Positions 49,736 to 58,876 of a stretch of 64,000 nucleotides of DNA are shown here, piece after piece (the stretch's first letter is position 1; each line of letters begins with the position of its first letter). The translations under genes and the position numbers were made by a program. The stretch is taken from contig NC_053043.1 of NCBI RefSeq assembly GCF_003473485.1, positions 40,090,576 through 40,154,575 of the forward strand, in the 5' to 3' direction. Below the pieces are notes generated by a model. The model was not told the origin of the DNA. It ran no database searches and saw nothing but the letters and a program-made list of their open reading frames with translations. The stretch comes from Medicago truncatula (lineage: Eukaryota > Streptophyta > Magnoliopsida > Fabales > Fabaceae).

Positions 49736-50722
49736 AATAACAGCAATTCCACTCGCTCGACTCGCTAGTCCTTTAATGTGTTTTTTTTTTGTCTTTCTTT
49801 GTTTGCTTTTTTTTTCTCGAGGCTTTTGGCATTAGTCCTCTCTCTTTTTATGTACTCTTTTTCTTTAAATTAATATATGGTCAGGGTTATGCAGTAGGTA
49901 ACCCCTCTGCACTTGATATTTTGCATAAAAAAGACTACAATGGTTGACAACACTCTCCCTTAAGAGATTTAACAATATTGTTGTATTTTTAAGATTGGAT
50001 TCAAATTACGACTCTAGTTAAGATGAAAGAGATCCATTATCATATCATTCAAGTGATCTTGGATTATTCTTAAGTTAAATTAGAAATAAAACAAAGTATT
50101 AAATAAATATTTAGTCCCTGTAAATACTTCAAACTTTTTATAAGGATTTAAGTATGTGTGTGAAACTCATTCAAAATTTAAAAAGTTTAAGGATAATAAA
50201 ACAAAGCAAATTTAAAATTAAGAAGGACTAAGACTTCATACTAAAATGTTTATAAGGACATACACATACCACTTTTTTTAATGAGGATTAAAAGCATAAC
50301 TTAATATGAACAAAACTTATTTAACCTAAAAAAAAAATCATATATGTATATTTTTTTTTAGAAATGATATTCGTACTATTATTTTATGAGAGTTTTTGGA
50401 ATAACTCTATCTCTCATACTTTAATTGTGTTCTTGCTCTTTTATTGTGTTAATATTTGTATTTTGTGTATATTTTTAGTTGTCTCATATATTGTTCAAAA
50501 AATTGTTGTTTAAATAACATTCCTCTTTTCCTTTTTGTAACACCTTAATTTGTATTGTTACCATGAAAAATACTAGGAATAATCGGTTTCTAAATGAAAA
50601 ATAATACTGATCTTGTTACCATATATAATTAATTCTATCTTGTTTTGTTAATATATAAAAATAAAGGAAAAAATATTTAAAAAAAAAAAAAAAAAAACAT
50701 AAACTCTAAATAAAGAGGAGCT

Positions 50723-50859
50723 GTCCCCGTGAGCATAGCTCAGTTGGCAGGGACAATACATTATTATATGCAGGACCGGGGTTCGAACCCCGGACACCCC
50801 ACTTATTCACTTTAAAAGTGAATTTCTAGCCACTAGACTACCTGACAAAAAAAAAAAAA
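50723..50859 (+). mobile_element. Full-length tRNA-derived SINE
   Basis: tRNA-like head with GCATAGCTCAGTTGGC (A-box) and GGGGTTCGAACCCC (B-box), body ending CTAGCCACTAGACTACCTGAC and an A-tail. Exact 11-bp target duplication AAAGAGGAGCT at 50712-50722 and 50860-50870. The clean duplication suggests a fairly young insertion. Confidence 0.9.
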
Positions 50860-51034
50860 AAAGAGGAGCTTAAGTTTGTTTGTTTTTTTGCGCTAAGAAA
50901 CTTGAAGCAGCTGTTTAACCTTACAAAACCACGATCTCAAGCACTTCACCAGGTACCATAATGACATATTCCTTACAAAATTGAACGAATAAACCATGTT
51001 ATACACTACTCCACCTAACCACTAAAATATTTAA

Positions 51035-51298
51035 TTAAAATCTTATAGTAGGTGGACCCCAACAATTCAGGTCCATGACTTTCTTCATAGATTCTTCCTT
51101 GTTTCTCTTCCCCTTGTTGGAAGCATTAGCAGAATTTGACAAATTCTTGGCTTGAGTGTAAGGTGATCTGGTATTAACATGTTGTTGCATTGACCTAAAA
51201 GCATAGTTCCATCTACAAATCCCTAATTGATCTTTTAAGGCCTCCACAGCTCCAATGCTTGATGCAACTACTATCCAAGCTTTAGTTGTTGCACTCAT
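51035..51298 (-). CDS. DUF3774 wound-responsive family protein, copy 4
   Basis: An 87-residue DUF3774 protein, MSATTKAWIVVASSIGAVEAL..., KDQLGICRWNYAFRSMQQHV, SKG-like basic middle and ESMKKVMDLNCWGPPTIRF. The open frame extends 33 codons further upstream, but homology to the other copies begins at MSATTKAW and the extra part lies across the TATA region, so the start is set at 51298. It is the second most diverged copy (shortened serine-rich middle). Intronless and intact. It stands 2.9 kb from copy 3, separated by LINE and SINE insertions. Confidence 0.9.
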   Translation of the reverse strand: MSATTKAWIVVASSIGAVEALKDQLGICRWNYAFRSMQQHVNTRSPYTQAKNLSNSANASNKGKRNKEESMKKVMDLNCWGPPTIRF

Positions 51299-51376
51299 AT
51301 TTGTGAATAGGACCAGTAATAGGTTATTGATTTTATGAAGAAATCGATTTATGAGTAGTATATGAATTTTATTGAT

Positions 51377-51500
51377 ATTTATATATGTGGGTTGCATGAG
51401 ACATTGGGTGATTTTAAAGTTGGATTAAGAAACCACGTGTTTTATTTTCCAGGTGAAAGAGGGTGAGAAAAGCAAAACTAGGTGCGGTCGAAATTTTTGC
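51377..51500 (-). promoter_or_regulatory. Promoter of DUF3774 copy 4 with G-box and HRPE-like site
   Basis: TATA-like TTATATATG near 51380-51386, a palindromic G-box CACGTG at 51434-51439, and AAACTAGGTGC at 51475-51485 (two mismatches from AAACCASSSGC). The G-box is not present in the other three copies' corresponding blocks. Confidence 0.4.
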
Positions 51501-52477
51501 ACCAATTGTTTGGAATGAAGACATGACATGTGTCTCGAAATGACCATGAGGTGTCAAAGAGATTCCCTTTTCTACGTGCATTTTTACTTTAGAAGGTCCT
51601 GCATTACTCTCCATATAAAAATTCTCATTTGAATTTTGTATAGTTAGTTGTATTAATATTTGTTTAAGAAGGTAAATTAACCCACTTAAATTGGCGGGAA
51701 AATCGAACATGAGACTCTCAAATTAATTGTATTATTATTAATGATAAAATGAATATAATTTATCAAATAAATATTGCAAATGACACATGAAGAACATTTT
51801 ATTTTATTTTCTTTTTAAGGTGGAAATGGAATTAACTCAGAATTGTTAAATGCACAAATCAATACACAGAAAGTGTGTGAGACTCTAACGTGGTCTAGTT
51901 GGTCGTAGGCACATAATACATGACTGCGCCGGCCAATTGTTTTCTGATAAACCAGCTATATTGCCGTTACGTTATCGGTGTGTAACTCAGAGTTTTTCGA
52001 ATTTTTTGTGCAAAACGACAATGTATATGAAGCAAATAATAAAACCAACTACTTTTTCGTTTAAAAATGAGTGTCGTTTAAGGTTGTTACACGTATATTA
52101 AAAAATGCAATAATGTTGACATTACACTTTTATTAAATATTGGTGCATTTGCCATCATTATAAATTAAAGTAAAATGTGGTACTTTGGTAGTAGTATGCA
52201 TAGTAATAAATTAAGAGTACTATTGAGAAAAAGTAATTAATAGTGCATTGAAAACTGAAAGTGACATTCATTTTAAAATAATTTTTTTGGCTAAAACGAC
52301 TCTCATTTTAAAATAAAGTGAGTAGCAATCAAACTGTCCTAGCATTCAATCAAGAACCAATCTAACAACCTTGGAGTGTAGCAAATTCAAACAAGCAACC
52401 AAAGCACAAGAGAGAGGAGCAGACACAAAAATTGTTTACCTAGTTAGATCAAAATCGACAAGTCTTTATAAAAGATA

Positions 52478-52759
52478 CTCCCTCCGTCCTAAATTGTATG
52501 TCACTTTAAAAAAAAATATTTGTCCCAAATTGTATGTCGCTTTACAATACCAATGAAAAATTAATGTTACTTTTCCTATTATATCCTTAACTATTTATTA
52601 CTCTCTCTTCTTTCAATTTCTTCATTTATCTTTTCCATATCATTTATTGAGGACAATTTTGTAAAACAACTCATAATATCTCTTTCCCACACAATATTAA
52701 CTACATTTCTTAATATGTGTGAAATGCCCAAAACGTCATATAATTTGGGACGGAGGGAG
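52478..52759. mobile_element. Stowaway-like MITE
   Basis: 282 bp, ends CTCCCTCCGTCCTAAATTGT and CTCCCTCCGTCCCAAATTAT (read from right), TA at 52476-52477 and 52760-52761. Confidence 0.85.
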
Positions 52760-53194
52760 TATAAAAGTTTCAAAAACTTAGTTATAACAACCCTAATTTC
52801 CACCTCTTTGTGTTCATTCTCTCAATCCTCGAGAAGATTTTTCGAGAAGACATGAGAGAAAGCTTGAATCATTCCTCCCTCTATCCGACGTATTTAGAAT
52901 GTGTTTTTTGACCTAGTTTTTCGCCCCAAAAGCTCTCAATCCTTAACCCTTAGTTTTCCCTAATGGTTTTCTGTTATGGTGACATTGTCTCTCATTCAAC
53001 AACCACACAAGAAACACTCATTATAAGAGTCATGATCTTCTATTTGTGTTTCCTCTTGTTGCATCTTGTTCTTGAACCCTAGCCAAATTATCAAACGGCG
53101 CCAACTCCTAGCCATTTAAGTTTCTCAAGGATCTCATCTTTTGATGGTTAAATTAACACTATCACTGTTTTGAAGTCAATGTGAAGAATTATGG

Positions 53195-53470
53195 AAAAAT
53201 AACATTAAAAATAGGGCTATTTTAGTCTTTTAAAATACACTTAATTATTAGTTTAAAGTGTCATGTACCTCATCTAAAAAATAACATTAAAATGGGGCTA
53301 TTTTAGTCTTTTACAATACACTAATTATTATTTTAAGGTCAAATAGGTCATTTAAGTTGTTAATTTAATGCATTGTTAAAAATTTCGTATAGGTGGATTA
53401 TATTTTTTCAAACTTAAAGGACCAAATAATGTATTTAGCTTTATTTTAAAGTGACTTGGACCTCATCTAA
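53195..53470. repeat. Local tandem duplication
   Basis: AATAACATTAAAAATAGGGCTATTTTAGTC recurs about 87 bp on, each followed by AATACACT(T)AATTATTA. A third, shorter match (AAGTGACTTGGACCTCATCT) begins near 53450. Confidence 0.7.
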
Positions 53471-53765
53471 AAACAAATTCAAATGATAAGAGAGAGTGTC
53501 AAAACACATTTCTACTCCTAACAATCCAAAAACCTAAGCTATGTGAAACTTCAATGCAACTTTAATATCCACGCTCACGCATAACAAGGATGTTGGGGTC
53601 CAATTCTCACATTGCAAATCCATAACCCGGCGATAATAACTTGTTAAATGGACTTAGATCTCATCCCTAAAGTGAGCTCAAAATATAAGGGTGTCTAACC
53701 GCATTTATACACCCAACAACAAGCCAGGAACTTTAGCAATGTGGAACTTTCATATAAATTTGATG
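53455..53765. repeat. Pair of diverged direct repeats of about 115 bp, unclassified
   Basis: 53455-53570 and 53650-53765 align throughout (GACTTGGACCTCATC/GACTTAGATCTCATC; later CTATGTGAAACTTCA/GCAATGTGGAACTTTCA). Spacing would fit a TRIM-like element, but no primer site or target duplication was found. Confidence 0.5.
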
Positions 53766-53965
53766 TGTTCAATTTAGGGTTACTTTGTGTCACTTTAATA
53801 TTTGACGTGTTCCAAATTTTTCTTTATGGATTTGTTTCATTTTGAATGAAAATTTCAAGAGAAAGTTTGCTTGATTGCTATCACTTGTCTCACCATGTCT
53901 GTCAAGAAAAGGAATGAAGCTGTCAATTTGAGGATATTGATTTTTGGTTCAGGAATCAAAGTGAC
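53765..53965 (+). pseudogene. Cyclin-like pseudogene fragment A
   Basis: 53868-53905 (agagaaagtttgcttgattg, then ctatcacttgtctcaccatg) matches exon 3 of the intact D-type cyclin at 59500-59540. The 100 bp before it resemble 56695-56805, the intron before the larger pseudogene copy. No other exons are evident here, so this is a remnant of one more cyclin copy. Confidence 0.6.
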
Positions 53966-54186
53966 TATTTTCTACTGTCACTTTAGTCTGTGTGACACCT
54001 CATACTCCTTGTCAGCATAAAACATGTGTCACATCATCACTTAACATAATTTTTTAACGGCGGGAACTAAAGTGATAACAGAAGTGCAGAGTCATAGACT
54101 TATTTGTATTTAATCCTGAGTTATGGACCTTTATGACAGCAAGGTGCAGAGTCAAGGACTAAAGTGACTATTGTATAAAAAATAAA

Positions 54187-54721
54187 GGGTTAAATACGTT
54201 TTTGGTCTCTATATTTTGCGCGATTTTGAGAATAGTCCCTACATTTCAATGAATGTTTTTAAAATCCCTACATTTTTTCTCCGTTAGTGCAATTGGTCCC
54301 TGCCATCAGTGCCATGTTGGTGAAACGTAAGCCATCATAACAAGTTCAACCCCACCCCACCAAATCTCCACCACAACACCTTCCACACCCGCAACAACAA
54401 GCGCTTTCAACGATAACATCATCGCTTTCGGCCTCCAAATCTTCCCCTCTAAACCAACATATTTCACCGGAAGTGCGACGAACACCGGTGATCCGCATCT
54501 ACGACGCTGCGGAGAAAGATCGCGGTGAAGTTCATAGGGAAGTTCTCCGCCGTTTTCCGGCGAGATTGAACCGCCAACATTGGCATCACGTTAGAAATTT
54601 GACAACAGGGACTATTTACACTAACTGAGGAAAAATGTAGGAATTTTAAAAATATTTATTGAAATGTAAAAACTATTCTCAAAATCGTGCAAAACGTAGG
54701 GACCAAATACGTATTTAACCC
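54187..54721. mobile_element. Pack-MULE: Mutator-like element carrying a beta-amylase fragment
   Basis: 535 bp with long inverted ends (GGGTTAAATACGTTTTTGGT at left; GGGTTAAATACGTATTTGGT read from right, and further similarity GATTTTGAGAATAGT). Exact 9-bp target duplication AAAAATAAA at 54178-54186 and 54722-54730. The interior (54330-54600) is markedly G+C richer than its surroundings and holds the beta-amylase-like reading frame listed separately. Confidence 0.88.
54330..54595 (-). pseudogene. Captured beta-amylase coding fragment
   Basis: The minus strand reads one open frame: ANVGGSISPENGGELPYELH, then LSPQRRRCGSPVFVALPVKY, VGLEGKIWRPKAMMLSLKAL and VVAGVEGVVVEIWWGGVE. This matches the start of the glycosyl-hydrolase 14 domain of plant beta-amylases (family pattern PVFV.LP....R.KAM..SL.AL..AGVEGV...WWG.VE). 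The catalytic glutamates lie further on in the family and are absent. No start codon or continuation exists, so it is a fragment, not a gene. Which beta-amylase it came from (BAM3, BAM4 or BAM9 like) I cannot tell. Confidence 0.8.
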
Positions 54722-55291
54722 AAAAATAAACATACTTTTCTTTGGAACCTAGATGCATCAGTTGCACCATTTGGAGATTCACTAAAATAGAAGAAATAAA
54801 TAAAATACTTTAGTTACTATTTCCCAACAATGAGCAAAAACAATCCATATTTAAAACATATAAACTATGAGTATATATTAAAGAGCTTCTTTACAACTTA
54901 TTTGGCATTAACTATAAGTGATTGGGAGAACCTAATAAAATTGCTTATGAATTGATGTGCATTAGCTATGTTTAACTTATTTCAATAACAATAAGCTCTT
55001 CATTATTGATTATGAAAATAGCATATTCCTTTTTTGATTATAGAAATAGCTTACATAAATAAGGTAGCAATACTTTCGCTCAACAGTACAAAGTGTAAGT
55101 TAACAGACAAATGTATTAAATTTGATGAAAAAAAATCAACGCCTTGAAGAAGATTTGGGACTTTCAAGTTTTTTAATGCAATTTGAGCAAAAAGAATGAA
55201 GTTTTTTTAAAACAAAATATGATTTTATTTATTTTAAAAGGTAAAAAAGTTAGTACTTTACATGAATGAAGAAAAACTATAATTCAGTTGA

Positions 55292-55470
55292 ATTGGAGTA
55301 TCAAGAAGAAGTGGTGGTTGCTAACTTTAGAGGAGTTTTGTCCCAACCAATTGATGACTTCCTTTTTTTTAAAAAACTTATCAATGACCGAACTTTATCC
55401 TATTAGATGAGATCATGCTGTATAAATCAAATCATGTCATAATATAAGAAGATAAAAAAGAGGATATATC
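55292..55470. repeat. Diverged copy of the sequence at 63062-63300
   Basis: Shares GGAGTATCAAG, CCCAACCAATTGRTGAC and TAGATGAGRTC followed by TATAAAYCAAAYCA with the region downstream of the intact cyclin. Contains a local insertion. Confidence 0.5.
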
Positions 55471-56694
55471 GTTGCTGGATTAGAAGCATGTCAACTGAGC
55501 AAACTCCACTTGTGAAATGCTAGAGAACCGACATATGAAAAATGCTACCATATGCTACGAAATATAATTCGATCATATATAAAATATTTTGGGTACATTA
55601 TTTATAATCAATATCTATACAATATATTAAAAAAATGGCTTAATATATCATTTAGTTTCTTAACTTATTTTTTATTTCCATTTTGCTTCTCTAACTATAA
55701 AGTATCTTAATTTGGTCTCATAATTCTTCGGTCGCTTGCTATTTTGGTCTTCTCCATTAGTATTTTGCAAAATCTATTAACTCCTTTCCACGTGTTCTTG
55801 ATCAACGGTTGGATTTAAAAAACACACATGACATACCGTAGACTCACAACATACGATAATTTTTATTGTCATCTTCTTCCAACTTCATACCCAAAACAAA
55901 AAACAATAGTTCAACAACGTCTTTCTTTATGAATCTAGTTCCATAAACAGAACAACAACAATTTCTTCATCCCCATCAACAATTTATTCATCACCATCAA
56001 CAACAATTTCTTCATTACCATCAACAACAACAACAACCTTTTCAACAACCACAAATATTCCAATCCCAATTTCAACAACAATAAATTTTACAAACAGCAA
56101 TAATAATCATGAAAAACTAGAAATAAAAACCCAGAAATAAAAAAAATACAAAACTCCATCTTCATCTTCTTCTCATATATTTTCTTCTCATTCTTGTTCT
56201 TCTATGGTTTAATAATTCCCTTTCTTGTTCTTCCAACGCAATACTGAAACCAATTAGTAATACAAACAACTTACGCAAACTGCAAAAAAATATCACACAA
56301 TTACTACTCATTAAATCAAGTAGCTTTAGCAGTGTGAATGAATAAAGCAATGTTCAAGATCCAAATCATAAAAATAATTACAAAGAAGTGGCTTCCTGCT
56401 ATCAGATGCACAGGTTCTCACAAAATAAATGAGAATGGCAAAATGAAAACTACTCCCCTAACAATTTAAGTGATTGTCTCATTGAACATCCCCTAACAAT
56501 TTCTACAGCACTGTGTTGTGTTGCGTAGATGATTTCCGGCGCGGTTGCAGCACTGTGTTGTTTTTCCATGGTTCATAAATTTTTGCAGAAATTAAGCGGA
56601 GGTTGCCGGCGGGGTCGCAATAGTTTCCGACGTTTTTTGAGTTTGATCGTTTTTTGAGAAATTCGTTTGTTTTGTTATTAGTTACTTTCTTTCT

Positions 56695-57543
56695 TGCTCT
56701 ATATCAGTTTGATGTGTTCAATTTCAAGTTTAATGTTTTGTTGTTAACTTTCCAAACTTTCCATTTTGGATTTATGTCACTTTGAATGAAAACTTTTTGC
56801 AATTGAAAATTAGTAAATGTGTTGCTTTTGTTTTTTGAATCTTGTTGCTATAGTGATACAAACTGCTCTAGAAGACTGCTCAACCTGATGCATTTATTAT
56901 GTATCTTGCTATGAACTTTTTTGATCGATACATATCCAAGCACAAAAATTTCTTGGAGGCAACGTATGTTTCTTTTCACTTCCATAGATTTTTCAAGTTT
57001 CTTTTTCTTTGAACTATTATGTATTATAACTGAAAATTCTTTGGTTTCTACAAGGATGTGGAAGTTCGTACTTAAAGACTTCGTTTGATTGTTATCACTT
57101 GTTTCACTTTATCTACCAAGTTGATGAATAAACACTTCTCAGATGATCCATTTTGGGTAAACTTCTTTTCTGTGTCAATTTACTCATCATTAAAAGATAC
57201 ATGAGTTAAATAAGTTGTAGTTACTATAAAATTATCTCAAAACTTTCCAAGTTTACTTTCAATTTTCTAGCATCTTTGTTTTTAAATTCACTAATTTGCT
57301 CTTATGGAAGTTGAGCTTCTCATTCTCCGTGAACTTAATGGGAACTCCAACCTTTGACTGCCTTCACCTTTATGAATTACTATTACTCTTACTTCAAACA
57401 ATTTGGTCGTTTTTATCGTCGTAGCATATATGAGATCTTAAGTCAAGCTCAAGGAGGTAAACAGAAGAAGAAACTCACTTAACATATAACGATATAATTT
57501 ATTAGTTCAACGTTTTCTCCAACAGTGATGCTTGGAGAATATA
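56695..57543 (+). pseudogene. D-type cyclin pseudogene (tandem copy of the intact gene)
   Basis: Matches the intact cyclin in order: exon 2 at about 56885-56965 (DAFIMYLAMNFFDRYISKHKNFLEA; split here as YLAMNFFDRYISKHK), exon 3 at 57052-57170 (RLRLIVITCFTLSTK), exon 4 at about 57300-57460 (LMEVELLILRELN, then frames with tyrosine-rich and RRSI-like sequence) and the following intron with CAACAGTGATGCTTGGAGAATATAT. Exon 1 is missing or unrecognisable, exon 3 has an in-frame stop, exon 4 has several frame changes. Homology stops where a transposon begins near 57543. Clearly dead; a host gene duplicate. Confidence 0.8.
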
Positions 57544-58342
57544 TGTCTGGTTCAAAAGAGGGGAGGGGACGAATTTTAATTAAAAATGTGTTTGGTTCAA
57601 AAGGGGAGTGGAGGGATTCTAAAATTAATTTACGGTTTACCCTTAAACTTAATTAAATATACAAAAATGCATGTTTTTACAATTTCACATACCGATGAAA
57701 CAATAACGATGTAATCAATAACAACACGGTGTAGACGATCAGATAATGGATTACTCACAGTTCACGTTGGAGGAGATCTGAAGTAGTGGTTGGCGACACC
57801 AAAGTAGTAGTAGGGTTGGAAGAGTGGGTTTTACATATAACAAATAAGAGTGATAGATAACATAATAATAAAAAGTTGCTACAAGGATAATATAACCTAA
57901 TAATAATAAAATAAAATAAAAAAATTTGAAGAAGCTAAACTAACCCCCTCAAATTGGCACCAGAGGGAATCAAACCTGAGACCTTGAGGAGGAGCACACT
58001 CTCAGATCCTAAGTCAATACCACTAGGCCAACCCAAGTGGGTTTAATAATAATAAAAGTTGTTACAAGGATAATATATCATAATAATAGTAACAGTTGTT
58101 ACAAGGTTAATATTGAGATTTAAAAATAATTTAAGGATAATTTTGACAATGCAATAAAATTTTAAAGAGATCCCCTCACCTCCCCTCTAAAAAACTCCGA
58201 TTTTGGGGGAAGCAAAAAGTCGATCTTGAAGGGATTTTGCTCCCCTCCTCTCCCCTCCCCTCCCCTTCTAAAAATTGAACCAAACACATCAAATTTAAAA
58301 TATTCTCTCCCCTCTCCTCCAAACCTCTTGAACCTGACCAAC
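57544..58342. mobile_element. G-rich-ended MITE with doubled termini upstream of cyclin
   Basis: Left: GGTTCAAAAGAGGGGAGGGG then, 45 bp on, GTGTTTGGTTCAAAAGGGGAG. Right, read inward: GGTTCAAGAGGTTTGGAGGAGAGG then GTGTTTGGTTCAATTTTTAGAAGGGGAG. Each end thus carries two copies of the terminal motif. A SINE lies inside (57940-58045). Target duplication not resolved. Confidence 0.6.
57940..58045 (-). mobile_element. tRNA-like SINE, second family
   Basis: Minus strand: TTGGCCTAGTGGTATTGACT (A-box like), GGTCTCAGGTTTGATTCCC (B-box), then an AT-rich end. Flanked on both sides by TAATAATAATAAAAGTTG(C/T)TACAAGGATAATATA-type repeats of about 45 bp, at 57860-57900 and 58045-58075, with a third copy to 58120. 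Confidence 0.6.
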
Positions 58343-58433
58343 CCTTAATTATTTTTTTTCAAAATTTGCAAGTTAACCCCATTTTTATTGTCAAATTGAT
58401 CCCTTAAAATTTGCATTTATTTAGAATTATATA

Positions 58434-58577
58434 CTCCCTCCGTCCCTATATCTAAGCACCCATTTGACTTTATTTTTGGTAATATTAACATACAAAATAG
58501 ACACATTAATTGAACTAACAATTTTTTTAAAAAAATGTGAAAATTGCAAAGGGGCTTAGATATAGGGCTGGAGGGAG
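58434..58577. mobile_element. Short Stowaway-like MITE in cyclin 5' flank
   Basis: 144 bp, ends CTCCCTCCGTCCCTATATCTAAGC and CTCCCTCCAGCCCTATATCTAAGC (read from right), TA at 58432-58433 and 58578-58579. It lies about 300 bp upstream of the cyclin start codon. Confidence 0.85.
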
Positions 58578-58876
58578 TATATGCCAATTGTGCCACATTA
58601 TTATGTATGTAAACACATTGTCTTAGGTCTTAAAACATGTGAAAAACTAATATGTAATTTGCAATTATTCTCCTTTCAATTATATCACATCATTACAATA
58701 TAAAAACAATTTAGTTCGCAATTCACAAAGTTCAAAAGCTTTCCCTCCAATTCCGTTAACAGGAAATAACAGACTAGAGAGAGAAACTCGGTAACTAACT
58801 AGAGAGAGAGAAAGAGAAACCCAAAAACACTGTGCAGATTTTCCCTCTCTTTCTATTCTAATTTTCTCTTTCAACA

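Larger units (their letters stand above)
51299..58876. other. 7.6-kb repeat-rich region between DUF3774 array and cyclin gene
   Basis: No intact gene. Holds MITEs, a Pack-MULE, direct repeats and degenerate cyclin copies listed separately. 55.6-56.6 kb has a low-complexity CAACAA/ATCAACAAC stretch (55970-56090) and a one-sided MITE-like end at 55636. Confidence 0.6.

Noticed and set aside
50737-50800. tRNA-like sequence with A and B boxes
   Set aside because: Not a tRNA gene: no acceptor-stem pairing, and it is the head of a SINE with an A-tail and target duplication. The same holds for 44478-44607 and 57940-58045.
51299-51397. 33-codon N-terminal extension of DUF3774 copy 4
   Set aside because: Not shared by the other copies, overlaps the TATA region and has no family similarity.
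53455-53765. A second TRIM
   Set aside because: The repeat pair has the right spacing, but I found no primer-binding site, TG/CA ends or target duplication, so it is left unclassified.
54330-54595. Functional beta-amylase gene
   Set aside because: Only the first part of the domain is present, enclosed by transposon ends, with no start, catalytic glutamates or downstream exons.
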